Assembly: GCA_000824845.1 (NCBI GenBank)
Contig: CCNC01000046.1
Location: 1 to 64,000, forward strand
Length of the DNA: 64,000 bases
Direction: 5' to 3'
Source of the DNA: Mesorhizobium sp. ORS 3359
Lineage (GTDB): Bacteria; Pseudomonadota; Alphaproteobacteria; Rhizobiales; Rhizobiaceae
Shown: piece by piece, positions 35,419 through 43,837 of the stretch
How the letters are laid out: each line of letters starts with the position of its first letter
Position numbering within the stretch: the stretch's first letter is position 1
Notes under the pieces: model-generated
Told to the model about the DNA's origin: nothing
Databases searched by the model: none
Seen by the model: only the letters and a program-made list of their open reading frames with translations
Program-made: the position numbers and the translations under genes

Positions 35419-36242
35419 CGTGACGCCCCGTAGCCGCGCATGGTCTGGCGGTTGGTCTTGACCGCGCCGGCCGGATCGGCGGCGGCAGTCTCGGATTCTT
35501 CCTCAAGCACCAGCCAGCCGTTGAAGTTGGGGGCGCCGCTGGCGATCTCGATCACCTTTGCCGTGTCGCAGACGCCCTTGCCGAGCATCGCCCAGGTGCC
35601 GTTCGCATCGACATCCTTCAGATGCACGTAGCGGATGCGGTCGCGATAGGTCGTGAGCGTGTCGGCCATGTCCTTGTGGCCGCGCAATATGTGCCCCGTG
35701 TCCGGCACCCAGCCGACCAGCGAAGCGTCGATCAACCCAAAGATGCTGTCATAGTCGGCGCGGTCGAACAGCAGCGTGTTGTGGTGCGAGCTCGGATGCA
35801 CCGCGACCTGGACGCCGGCCTTGCGGCCGAGCTCGCCGGCACGGTTGTAGACTTCCGCCGCAATGGCAAACTTGTCCTCGCGCGGACCGTCCGACACGAC
35901 TGTCGCCGATCCCATCGACACCAGCGCGCCCGGAAAGGCGGCGGCGAAGTCGATCCAGCGCTTGGCGGTGTCGAGATCCTCGCCGATATTCTCCTTGAGC
36001 GTAAAGCCGCCTTTCGAACCGAAGGCGAAGGAGACGAGCGTCAGGCCGGACGCCTTCAGCGCGGCGGCGAATTCGGCCGGCTTGCCGGCATAGCGGCCGA
36101 TCATCGTGTCGGTGATCTCGATGCCGGCATAACCGCCATCGGCGATCGCCTTGATGAGATCATCGGGGCCGCCGGTGAACCGGTCTCCCAGCATTTCCCA
36201 GGTGAAGGTCTGGCAGCCGACTTTGAGGTCTCTCACGTTCAT
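35415..36242 (-). CDS. Sugar phosphate isomerase/epimerase family protein (IolE/IolH-like)
   Basis: A 275-residue TIM barrel with a metal site of the IolE/xylose-isomerase type: GIEITDTMIGRYAG, VQVAVHPSSHHNTLLF, VGWVPDTGHILRGH, RYVHLKDVDANGTWAML and NGWLVLEEESE. The KD-and-WAMLGKG pattern with a final Glu is typical of inosose dehydratase-like members. It starts 32 bases after the MalG-type permease gene. The start at 36242 has GAAAGG immediately before it, so a slightly different start is possible. Confidence 0.87.
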   Translation of the reverse strand: MNVRDLKVGCQTFTWEMLGDRFTGGPDDLIKAIADGGYAGIEITDTMIGRYAGKPAEFAAALKASGLTLVSFAFGSKGGFTLKENIGEDLDTAKRWIDFAAAFPGALVSMGSATVVSDGPREDKFAIAAEVYNRAGELGRKAGVQVAVHPSSHHNTLLFDRADYDSIFGLIDASLVGWVPDTGHILRGHKDMADTLTTYRDRIRYVHLKDVDANGTWAMLGKGVCDTAKVIEIASGAPNFNGWLVLEEESETAAADPAGAVKTNRQTMRGYGASR

Positions 36243-36274
36243 CCTTTCATTCCTTGGTTCTCCGCGGGACGTGC

Positions 36275-37117
36275 CTATTTGACCGAGCCCGCGGTCATGC
36301 CGGCGAGGAAGAACCTCTGGGCAATGAGGTAGATCAACAAGAGCGGCAATGAGCCGAGCACGCTCATCGCCATCATCTGGTTCCATTCGAAAGCGTGCTG
36401 CCCCATCAAAAGCTGGATGCCGATCGGGACGGTGCGCATGGAGGTCGACTTCGTCAGCGTCAGCGCGAAGAGGAATTCGTTCCAGCACAACAGGAAGGTG
36501 TAGACGGACGTCGCCACGATGCCGGGCAGCGAGATCGGCACGATCACCCGCCATAGCGCTGTCCAACTGGTGCCGCCGTCGACGGCGACAGCTTCGTCGA
36601 GATCGCGGGGCAAGGTGTTCAGGTAGCCCGTCATCAAAAGGATCGCGTAGGGCAGGGTGAAGACCAGATAGGTCAGGATCAGCGCGATATAGGTGTCGAA
36701 GATGCGATACGAGACGACGAGCCCGAAGAAGGGGATCAGAAGCGTGATCGGCGGGATGGTCTGCGTGCTGATGATAAGTGTGTTCAGGCTGCCCTTGCCA
36801 CGGAAATTGAAGCGGCTGAACCCGTAGGCCGCCAGCAAGGCGATCAGCACCGTCAGCACAGTTACCACGAAGGCCACGAAGTAGCTGTTGAAGAAGAAGC
36901 GCAGCTTGACCGGGTCGCCAAGGATCGCCGCATAGGCTTCCAGCGTGAAGGCTTTCGGCAGGATGGTCGGCGGCAGGGCGAAGATCTCGGTGTTCGACTT
37001 GAACGAGCTGGTGAGCATCCAGTAGATCGGGAAGGCCGCGAAAAACAGCCCCGCGACAAGCGCGAGATGCAGCGCGACGGTGATCAGCCTGTCCTTCGTC
37101 GTGTGCCTTTTCCTCAT
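36275..37117 (-). CDS. Carbohydrate ABC transporter permease (MalG type)
   Basis: A 280-residue permease with six hydrophobic segments and the EAA loop PRDLDEAVAVDGGTSWTALW. The start ATG at 37117 is six bases after the MalF-type gene; the longer frame is shadow. It is part of a complete maltose-type importer whose ATPase, binding protein and both permeases lie in one operon. Confidence 0.92.
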   Translation of the reverse strand: MRKRHTTKDRLITVALHLALVAGLFFAAFPIYWMLTSSFKSNTEIFALPPTILPKAFTLEAYAAILGDPVKLRFFFNSYFVAFVVTVLTVLIALLAAYGFSRFNFRGKGSLNTLIISTQTIPPITLLIPFFGLVVSYRIFDTYIALILTYLVFTLPYAILLMTGYLNTLPRDLDEAVAVDGGTSWTALWRVIVPISLPGIVATSVYTFLLCWNEFLFALTLTKSTSMRTVPIGIQLLMGQHAFEWNQMMAMSVLGSLPLLLIYLIAQRFFLAGMTAGSVK

Positions 37118-37122
37118 GGTGA

Positions 37123-38019
37123 TTACCGGGCCTTCTGATAACGGATGTAGAACAGCGTCAGGCCAAGCGAGATCAGCAGGATCACCACGGCGCTCGCCGA
37201 CGCCTGGGACAGGTTGTAGCTCGAGAACGCCAGCTTGTAGGTGTAGGTGCTGAGCACCTCGGTCGAGTAGATCGGACCGCCGCCCGTCGTGATCCAGATC
37301 AACGGAAAGACCTGCATGGTCCAGATGAAGTCGAGCAGCGAGATGCTGATGATGATCGGCATCAGCTGCGGGATGGTGATGAAGATCAGCTTCTGGTAGG
37401 CCTTCGCCCCGTCGATATCGGCGGCCTCGTAGAAATCCTTGGGAATGCCCTGCAGGCCCGCGAGCAGGCTGACCATGAACAGCGGGTAGCCCGCCCAGAT
37501 ATTGGCGAAGGTGACGGCGTGCAGCGCGGTCTCGGGCGAGGAAAACCACTCGATCTTGGAGCCGATGAGACCCAGCTGCATGAGAATGCTGTTGACGACA
37601 CCGTTGGGCTCGAGCAGCAGGCGCCAGATCACCGCGATGATCACCGCGGTGAAGAGCCAGGGCAGTATGTAGAGCACGCGCAGGATGTTGCGCAGCGTCG
37701 GATTAATGCGGTCGCTGTTCAGCATGAGCGCGAAGATCATGCCGATGGTCATGTGGAAAACGACGCTCATGCACGTGAAGTAGAGCGTGTGCCACAGCGA
37801 GGCCCAGAATACGGGATCGGCAAAGATCGCCTGGTAGTGTTTCAGTCCGGCAAAGGACGGGTCCCGACGCAGCACCGCGCTGTTCTGGAACGAATAGGAA
37901 ATCACCGTCACCATCGGCAGCAGCATCAGCAGGCCGATGATCACCAGCGAGGGCGACAGATAGAGATAGGGTGCGACCGTTCGTTTCAGTCTGTGACGGG
38001 AGCGCTTCTGCCGGGTCAT
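37123..38019 (-). CDS. Sugar ABC transporter permease (MalF type)
   Basis: A 298-residue permease starting with a basic tail (MTRQKRSRHRLKRTVAPYLY) before the first membrane segment. The EAA loop is PKDFYEAADIDGAKAYQKLIF. A strong hairpin lies between it and the binding-protein gene upstream, and six bases separate it from the MalG-type gene. Confidence 0.92.
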   Translation of the reverse strand: MTRQKRSRHRLKRTVAPYLYLSPSLVIIGLLMLLPMVTVISYSFQNSAVLRRDPSFAGLKHYQAIFADPVFWASLWHTLYFTCMSVVFHMTIGMIFALMLNSDRINPTLRNILRVLYILPWLFTAVIIAVIWRLLLEPNGVVNSILMQLGLIGSKIEWFSSPETALHAVTFANIWAGYPLFMVSLLAGLQGIPKDFYEAADIDGAKAYQKLIFITIPQLMPIIISISLLDFIWTMQVFPLIWITTGGGPIYSTEVLSTYTYKLAFSSYNLSQASASAVVILLISLGLTLFYIRYQKAR

Positions 38020-38090
38020 GTGCCAACCTTGGGATACGCCTTCGAGAGAAGGCGAGCTTCGCGAACACTCGCGTCGCCGGTACGTTGTTG

Positions 38091-38122
38091 CCGGGAAGCC
38101 TGCCCGAAGTCAGGCCTCCCGG
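38091..38122 (-). terminator. Intercistronic hairpin after the binding-protein gene
   Basis: CCGGGAAGCCTG, an 8-base loop, CAGGCCTCCCGG: 11 of 12 positions pair. It sits between the binding-protein stop (38146) and the permease start (38019), where it can protect binding-protein mRNA and lower permease expression. Confidence 0.65.
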
Positions 38123-38145
38123 TCGAAGATCGTGAAACAGGCCGA

Positions 38146-39393
38146 TCAGAATTTAGCCGTCCATCCTTTCTGAGCGTTGGCCGCGGCTTGTTCCGGAGAC
38201 TGCTCGCCGGCCAGCATCTTCTGGGCTTCGACGTCGAACTGGGTCATCAGGTCTTCCGCCACCGGCAGACCCGTGAACTCGTTGGCGAGGTAACCGGTCT
38301 TGAAGATTTCGAAAGCCTTGCCGAAAGCCTTGTCCGAGGTTACGAAATCGGGCTTGGCGTTGACATTGCCCGGGAAGGCGTTGGCCAGCGACACCAGCTT
38401 GGCGTTGACCTTTTCGCTCATCAGATATTGGACGAGTTTCCAGGCCTCCTCCTGATGCTTCGAGCCGGCGGAGATGCCGATCCCCCAGGAGGCATAGGGA
38501 AGGCCGCGCTTGCCCGTATAGCCCTCCACGACCGGGACCGGGATGAGGTCGAAGTTCAGCTTGGGATTGCGCTTGCGGATGAGGTTTACATGCGCGAGCG
38601 AGTCGATCATCATCCCGACGCGGTCGTTGACGAATTCCTCGACCTTTTCCTGTTCGGTCTTGGTGGCGATGCCGGGCGAGATGGTGCCGGCGTCGTTGAG
38701 CGATTTGACGAAGGTGAGCATGTCCACCACCGGCTTGCCCTCGAGGGCGGGCTTGCCGTCAGCCATCATCGACTGACCCGATGCCCAGACCCACGACATC
38801 ATGTCGTTCTGGACGCCGGACGGTGACTGCAGCGACAGCGGCAGCACCCAGCCATACTGGTTCTTGTCGGCATGGGTCATCTTCTTGGCGGCTTCGAGGA
38901 ACTCGGCGCGGGTCGATGGCAGCTTGGTCACGCCCGCCTGGGCGGCAAGGTCCAGATTGACGAAGACCGGATAGACGAAGGAAGCGACCGGGAACATCAC
39001 CGCCTTGCCGTCCACCTTGATGATGTCCGCGACTTGCGCCTTGTCGAACTTGCTGGCATCCATCATCGGGTTCATGTCGGCGAGCGCGTTCTGCGCATTC
39101 AGATTGTTCACCCAGGCGCCATCGAGGCCGACGACATCGCTCAGCGTTCCGGTCGCCGCGCCGACCGAGATCTGATCCCGCGTGGCGGCATAGGGGCCGC
39201 TGACCAGCGTCACCTTGATGCCGGGATTCGCGGCCTCGAATTCGTCCATGATCTTCCGCAGCGAGCCTGCGGGCAATTCGGGCTCCCACCATTGGGCGAA
39301 TTCCAGGGTCGTGTCCGCCATGGCGCTGGTCGCGCCAAGCAGCCAGGCGGCCGCGGCCATCTTCAGCATCGCGGGCTTTATCCGAAACGTCAT
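38146..39393 (-). CDS. Extracellular sugar-binding protein, family 1 (MalE-like)
   Basis: A 415-residue solute-binding protein. The signal peptide MTFRIKPAMLKMAAAAWLLG cleaves near SAMADTT; the body has TLEFAQWWEPELPAGSLRKI and LPYASWGIGISAGSKHQEEA. The ATG at 39393 has GGAGGAG about five bases upstream; two earlier in-frame ATGs lack spacing. It lies between the ATPase gene and the permeases. Confidence 0.92.
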   Translation of the reverse strand: MTFRIKPAMLKMAAAAWLLGATSAMADTTLEFAQWWEPELPAGSLRKIMDEFEAANPGIKVTLVSGPYAATRDQISVGAATGTLSDVVGLDGAWVNNLNAQNALADMNPMMDASKFDKAQVADIIKVDGKAVMFPVASFVYPVFVNLDLAAQAGVTKLPSTRAEFLEAAKKMTHADKNQYGWVLPLSLQSPSGVQNDMMSWVWASGQSMMADGKPALEGKPVVDMLTFVKSLNDAGTISPGIATKTEQEKVEEFVNDRVGMMIDSLAHVNLIRKRNPKLNFDLIPVPVVEGYTGKRGLPYASWGIGISAGSKHQEEAWKLVQYLMSEKVNAKLVSLANAFPGNVNAKPDFVTSDKAFGKAFEIFKTGYLANEFTGLPVAEDLMTQFDVEAQKMLAGEQSPEQAAANAQKGWTAKF

Positions 39394-39463
39394 CTTCTCC
39401 TCCTTCATTGAGATCGGCCGCACAATGCGGACGATCGTCTGGTCTATTCAGCAGTCTTCATTC

Positions 39464-39486
39464 GCAGGCGCCTCGCTCCCGCCTGC
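39464..39486 (-). terminator. Hairpin between ATPase and binding-protein genes
   Basis: GCAGGCG, a 9-base loop, CGCCTGC form a 7-bp stem in the 111-base gap between the ATPase stop and the binding-protein start. It could attenuate upstream read-through or mark an RNA-processing point. Confidence 0.4.
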
Positions 39487-39504
39487 CGGCCTTGCCGCAA
39501 ATCT

Positions 39505-40650
39505 TCAGATCGCCAGATGCGTTTCGGGATCGAAGAAATGGAGCTTGGTATCATCCAGGGCCAACCGGATTTCCGAGCCGGAGCGCACTGCGCTTTCCGG
39601 TTCGAATTTCGCCACCGCATTCGACGCCAGGCCGAAATCCCTCACCGCGTCCGGGTCGCCTGAGTCCACCCGGACGGCGTCGATGTTGAGATGGACGATG
39701 TGTTCGGACCCGAGCTCTTCGATCGAGGTCACCTTTGCAGGGATCGTCTGATATTTGCGGCCGGATTCGAGGCTGCTGTCATAGAGATGCTCCGGCCGGA
39801 TCCCGAACACGATCTTGCGCCCCGCATACGACCTCAAGCCCGGTCTTCGCGCGAAAGCTGCATCCCGCAGCTGGATGGCGAAGGTGCCGGCCGTCAGTTC
39901 GTCGCCCGTCAGCGTCCCTTCGAAAAGGTTCATCGAAGGCGAGCCGATGAAGCCGGCGACGAAGGCGTTCACCGGCGATTCATAGAGCCGCTTCGGTGTG
40001 TCGACCTGCTGCAGCACGCCGCCTTTCAGCACCGCGACCCTGTCGCCCATGGTCATCGCTTCGGTCTGGTCGTGGGTAACGTAAATGGTCGTCACGCCGA
40101 GCTGCTTTTGCAGGCTGGTGATCTCGGCGCGCATTTGCACGCGCAGTTTCGCGTCCAGATTGGAGAGCGGCTCGTCCATGAGAAAGGCAGCCGGCTCGCG
40201 CACCATGGCGCGGCCCATGGCAACGCGCTGGCGCTGTCCACCCGAAAGGTTGGCGGGCTTGCTGTCCAGCAGCGACGTCAGCTGAAGGGTCTTGGCGATC
40301 TCGTCCACGCGCTTCTTGCGCTCGGCCTTTGGCTTGCCCGTCAGCCGCATCGAGAAGGCTATGTTTTCGAACACCGTCATATGCGGGTAGAGCGCATAGC
40401 TCTGGAAGACCATCGCTATGTCACGGTCCTTGGGCGGCATGTCGACGACGTCTACGCCGCCGATGCGAAGGCTGCCGCTTGTGATGTCCTCCAATCCCGC
40501 GATCATCCGCAAGGCGGTGGATTTGCCGCAGCCGGACGGCCCAACCAGGATCAGGAACTCGCCATCCTCGATCGACAGGCTCAATCGGTCGATCGCACGG
40601 AAATTGTTCCCGTAGGTTTTGCAGATATTCTCAAGAATGACTTCCGCCAT
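39505..40650 (-). CDS. Sugar ABC transporter ATP-binding protein (UgpC/MsmK type)
   Basis: A 381-residue ATPase of the maltose/UgpC class. Walker A GPSGCGKST is at residues 37-45, the Q-loop is in AMVFQSYALYPHMTV, the signature is NLSGGQRQRVAMGRA and Walker B AFLMDEPLSNLDAKLR. The C-terminal TOBE/regulatory domain (from about 240) includes VFGIRPEHLYDS. It is the only maltose-type ATPase in the window. It could also energise the two ATPase-less transporters at 7129-13614, as MsmK-like ATPases are shared in other bacteria; that is inference. RBS GGAGGGAGG precedes 40650. Confidence 0.93.
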   Translation of the reverse strand: MAEVILENICKTYGNNFRAIDRLSLSIEDGEFLILVGPSGCGKSTALRMIAGLEDITSGSLRIGGVDVVDMPPKDRDIAMVFQSYALYPHMTVFENIAFSMRLTGKPKAERKKRVDEIAKTLQLTSLLDSKPANLSGGQRQRVAMGRAMVREPAAFLMDEPLSNLDAKLRVQMRAEITSLQKQLGVTTIYVTHDQTEAMTMGDRVAVLKGGVLQQVDTPKRLYESPVNAFVAGFIGSPSMNLFEGTLTGDELTAGTFAIQLRDAAFARRPGLRSYAGRKIVFGIRPEHLYDSSLESGRKYQTIPAKVTSIEELGSEHIVHLNIDAVRVDSGDPDAVRDFGLASNAVAKFEPESAVRSGSEIRLALDDTKLHFFDPETHLAI

Positions 40651-40738
40651 ATTCCTCCCTCCACAAGTCAAAGCCGATGATTTTTGTTGTTCACCTTGGC
40701 TTTTTTGCTTGTGAAAATTTCCTCGGGTGGTTTTCAGC

Positions 40739-41692
40739 CTATGTTCCGGTACCGAGGCGCGCATATTTCAGTTCGACCGCCGATGGCGCGCTCGCCGATG
40801 CCAGCAATTCCCTGACCTGGTTGTCGGTCGGAAGCGCCTCGCGTCCGCCACGTCCGGTTATCGAAAGGGCCGCCGCCGCGGCAGCAAATGCCACCCGGCC
40901 CGCGATGTCGGATCCGCGTGTCAATGCATGGGCATAGGCGCCGTGAAAGCAGTCACCGGCACCGGTCGAGTCGACGATCGCAACCCGGTGCGGAGACAGG
41001 TGCCAGAGCGTTGTCTCCTCGCGCCCGCGATAATAGACACCCCGGCCGCCGTCGGTCAGGACGACGGCGGAGCGCGATGGCGACCACAAGGCATCGAGCA
41101 TCTCGGCGGGCGCTCGGCAGCCCGTGGCGGTCCGCGCAAAGCCGAGCGGAAGAATGAGGTGGTCGCAGAGCGCAATCAGCCTGTCCGTGGCTGGGCCGGC
41201 GCTCCATTCGATATCGCCGAGGATCGCGAGGCCGAGATCGCGAGCCCGGGCCACGACATCCAGCGACCGGACCGCGTAGCTGTCGACGATCAGGACGCTC
41301 GCGCGGCTGAGGATCTCGTCCGGAAAGTCCGGCGCGGTGCCCAGCATCGCGTCGTCGTCATAGGCGATGAACCGCTCCCCGTCCGAGCCGACGGTGATGC
41401 GCGAGCGCACCGGGCGCGCGTCGGGGTGGCGTGGCGCGAGCGCGGTTTCAACGCCGCTGGCGACGAGGTCGCACAAGGCGGCATCGTCATCGGCGCTGCC
41501 CAGCCATCCGATAAACCCGGCGCTTCCGCCAAGCCGCGCGACGGTGGCAAGGGCCGTCGCGACATTTCCGCCGAAGGCGCGCGTGCTTTGCAGAACCTTC
41601 CCCTTGCCCGCCGACAACGGCTGATCGACATAGACGATGTCGTCGATCGCAATGGCGCCGACGCCGAGGATCGAGGGGACGGCGCGCATCAT
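40739..41692 (-). CDS. PfkB family carbohydrate kinase
   Basis: A 317-residue ribokinase-fold kinase. The N-terminal signature is RAFGGNVATALATVARLGG and the C-terminal PfkB signature VDSTGAGDCFHGAYAHAL carries the catalytic Asp. It starts directly after the aldolase stop (TGA then ATGATG). With an aldolase before it, it likely phosphorylates a ketose or deoxy-keto-acid to the aldolase substrate. It differs from the tagatose-kinase-like PfkB protein at 46052. Confidence 0.9.
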   Translation of the reverse strand: MMRAVPSILGVGAIAIDDIVYVDQPLSAGKGKVLQSTRAFGGNVATALATVARLGGSAGFIGWLGSADDDAALCDLVASGVETALAPRHPDARPVRSRITVGSDGERFIAYDDDAMLGTAPDFPDEILSRASVLIVDSYAVRSLDVVARARDLGLAILGDIEWSAGPATDRLIALCDHLILPLGFARTATGCRAPAEMLDALWSPSRSAVVLTDGGRGVYYRGREETTLWHLSPHRVAIVDSTGAGDCFHGAYAHALTRGSDIAGRVAFAAAAAALSITGRGGREALPTDNQVRELLASASAPSAVELKYARLGTGT

Positions 41693-42493
41693 TCAGGCAC
41701 CCGCCTTCGCAAGCGCTTCTTGCGCCGAAAGCCCGTCATGGATGACGCCCCGAAAGGCAAGCGCCGCCTTCTGTGGGTCGCCGTGCCCCCAGAGATTGCG
41801 GCCCACCACGGCGCCGCGCGCGCCGGCGCGGATGGCGTCCGCCGTCTGCTGCAGCGCGCCGAGGAGCGTATCGGTCTTCGGGCCACCCGCGATGACGACC
41901 GGCACCGGGCAGGTTCGCACGGTCTCCCGGAACGACTCGAAATCGCCCGTGTAGCCGATCTTGATGACGTCGACGCCGGACTCGTAGCCGATGCGCGCCG
42001 CATAGGCGATCTCGTCGGGGGTGAAGACGATCTTTGCCCCTTCAGTGAAATCGCGCGGATAGATATGCGCCACCACCGGCATGCCGTAGCGGGCCGCCGC
42101 GTTCACGGAATCGGTCAGCCAGCGTATGTATTTGCCCTCGGTCGCGCCGCGCACCGGAATGGCCACGGCCAACGCGTCGGCGCCGGCGCGCACCGCGTCT
42201 TCGGGCGTCGCGATCAATTCGCTGATACGGTCGTCCGGCGTGAAGCAGCCGGCCTGGATCACCAGGGAAGCCTTGCCCGCATATTGCGGCCACAGATGGC
42301 GCGCGGTGCCGGGCTGGATGCTGACATAGTCGGGCTTGCCAGCCATGACGCGGGCCAGCGCGCCGGGCAGATCGGCAAGGCCCCCTTTGCGCACGTCGCC
42401 ATAGCCGACGAAGTGGTCGACCGCGCCGCCAAATAGATTCCCTGATGGATGCGAAAACAGGCGCGCGAGGCGCACTTTGGTCCCTAGGCTCAT
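41693..42493 (-). CDS. Class I aldolase, DeoC/LsrF-like family
   Basis: A 266-residue TIM-barrel aldolase of the DeoC/FbaB/LsrF family. AVDHFVGYGDVRKGGL, PDYVSIQPGTARHLW, VVAHIYPRDFTEGAK, GVDVIKIGYTGDFESF (the expected Schiff-base Lys in VIKIGY) and VVIAGGPKTDT are visible. Such enzymes cleave phosphorylated sugars or keto-compounds. First gene of the 12-gene leftward operon; the 53-bp element lies 50 bases upstream. Substrate unknown. Confidence 0.85.
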   Translation of the reverse strand: MSLGTKVRLARLFSHPSGNLFGGAVDHFVGYGDVRKGGLADLPGALARVMAGKPDYVSIQPGTARHLWPQYAGKASLVIQAGCFTPDDRISELIATPEDAVRAGADALAVAIPVRGATEGKYIRWLTDSVNAAARYGMPVVAHIYPRDFTEGAKIVFTPDEIAYAARIGYESGVDVIKIGYTGDFESFRETVRTCPVPVVIAGGPKTDTLLGALQQTADAIRAGARGAVVGRNLWGHGDPQKAALAFRGVIHDGLSAQEALAKAGA

Positions 42494-42543
42494 AATTCCC
42501 TAATCTCTTGATTTCCAAGGCCGGCAGGCCTGTGACGCCAGGT

Positions 42544-42596
42544 TCAGCGTTTTCACATGCTCTATAAAAATTTTACGCGCGTCAAGATTTAAAATG
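42544..42596 (-). promoter_or_regulatory. 53-bp conserved upstream element, copy 2
   Basis: Ungapped match to 30792-30844 at 43 of 53 bases. On the minus strand it holds CTTGACGCGCGTAAAATTTT and, further on, GTGAAAACGCTGA, which resembles a LacI-family operator. It lies 51-103 bases upstream of the aldolase start and could also serve the divergent Gfo/Idh gene at 42680. Confidence 0.65.
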
Positions 42597-42679
42597 CGCT
42601 ATAGCGAGTCACGAAAGTTGTCCGTCGCCGTCGCGATGGCTTATCTCGGGCGTCGCCGATTGGGAGGGTCGAAAGGGAA

Positions 42680-43828
42680 ATGCAGGCAAATTCAGGAGCG
42701 AAGCTCGGTATCGGCGTCATCGGATGCGGTAACATCTCGATGACCTATCTGCGCAACGCGGCACTTTTCGCCGGCGTGGAACTGCGCGCTTGCGCCGATA
42801 TCTCCGCCGAGATGGCTGTCTTGCGCGGGAAGGAATATGGCATTCGCGCACTCGGCGTCGATGCGTTGCTCGCCGACCCGGAGGTCGATCTCGTCCTCAA
42901 CCTCACCATCCCCGCGGCGCATTTCGACATCTCGTTTTCGGCGCTTTCGGCTGGCAAGCACGTCTTCACCGAAAAGCCGCTCGCCACCTCGGCCAGCGAC
43001 GGCCGCAAGCTGGTGGCTGAGGCGGCGAAACGGGGACTGCTGCTGGGCTCGGCTCCCGACACCTTCCTCGGCGCAGCCGGACGCCGCGCGCGCCGCCTGA
43101 TGGACGAGGGCGCGATCGGCCGCGCCGTGACCGGCACCGCCTTCATGATGGGGCGCGGCATGGAGCACTGGCATCCCAACCCCCAATTCTACTACCAGCC
43201 AGGCGGCGGCCCGGTCTTCGACATGGGGCCGTATTATCTGACGATGCTCGTCAACCTGCTCGGCCCCGTCACCCGTGTCATGGCGATGGCCACGCGCGGC
43301 CAAGAGGAGCGGCTGATCACCGCCGACGGCCCTTACAAGAACACCAGCTTCCGGGTCGGCACGCCGACCAACATCTTGTCACTGCTCGAATTCCGCTCCG
43401 GCGCCACCGTCACTTTCGGCGCCTCCTGGGATGTCTTCAAGCACTCCAACCATCCCATCGAACTGCACGGCACCGAAGGGTCACTCAGGCTGCCCGACCC
43501 CGACACTTTCGGCGGCACGGTCTCGCTTTCCGCGCGCGGTGCCGAGTGGACGGATTTCGCCAGCGAAAGCGAGCTCTATGGCGCGCGCAACTGGCCTTAT
43601 GCGGCGCCGGATCGCGCCAATTACCGCATGCTCGGTGTCGCCGACCTGGCGCGTTCGTTGTCGCAGAAGAGAAAGCCGCGCGCGTCCGGCGAACTGGCGC
43701 TGCATGTGCTGGAGATCATGGAGGCGATCCTCGCCTCGGGCGAGAGCCGCAACTCGGTCACTATCGCCGGCACTGTCGACCAGCCGCCGCTGCTGGGCGA
43801 GGACGAGGCGGCGAGCCTGCTGGCCTGA
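42680..43828 (+). CDS. Gfo/Idh/MocA family oxidoreductase
   Basis: A 382-residue dehydrogenase: IGVIGCGNISMTYLRNA (residues 11-27), HVFTEKPLATSASDG with the EKP motif, and GGGPVFDMGPYYLTMLVNLLG with the candidate catalytic residues. It is divergent from the aldolase operon and probably part of the same regulon; the short gap carries the 53-bp element. Followed by an interrupted hydrolase gene nine bases downstream. Confidence 0.9.
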   Translation: MQANSGAKLGIGVIGCGNISMTYLRNAALFAGVELRACADISAEMAVLRGKEYGIRALGVDALLADPEVDLVLNLTIPAAHFDISFSALSAGKHVFTEKPLATSASDGRKLVAEAAKRGLLLGSAPDTFLGAAGRRARRLMDEGAIGRAVTGTAFMMGRGMEHWHPNPQFYYQPGGGPVFDMGPYYLTMLVNLLGPVTRVMAMATRGQEERLITADGPYKNTSFRVGTPTNILSLLEFRSGATVTFGASWDVFKHSNHPIELHGTEGSLRLPDPDTFGGTVSLSARGAEWTDFASESELYGARNWPYAAPDRANYRMLGVADLARSLSQKRKPRASGELALHVLEIMEAILASGESRNSVTIAGTVDQPPLLGEDEAASLLA

Positions 43829-43837
43829 GGCGCTCCC

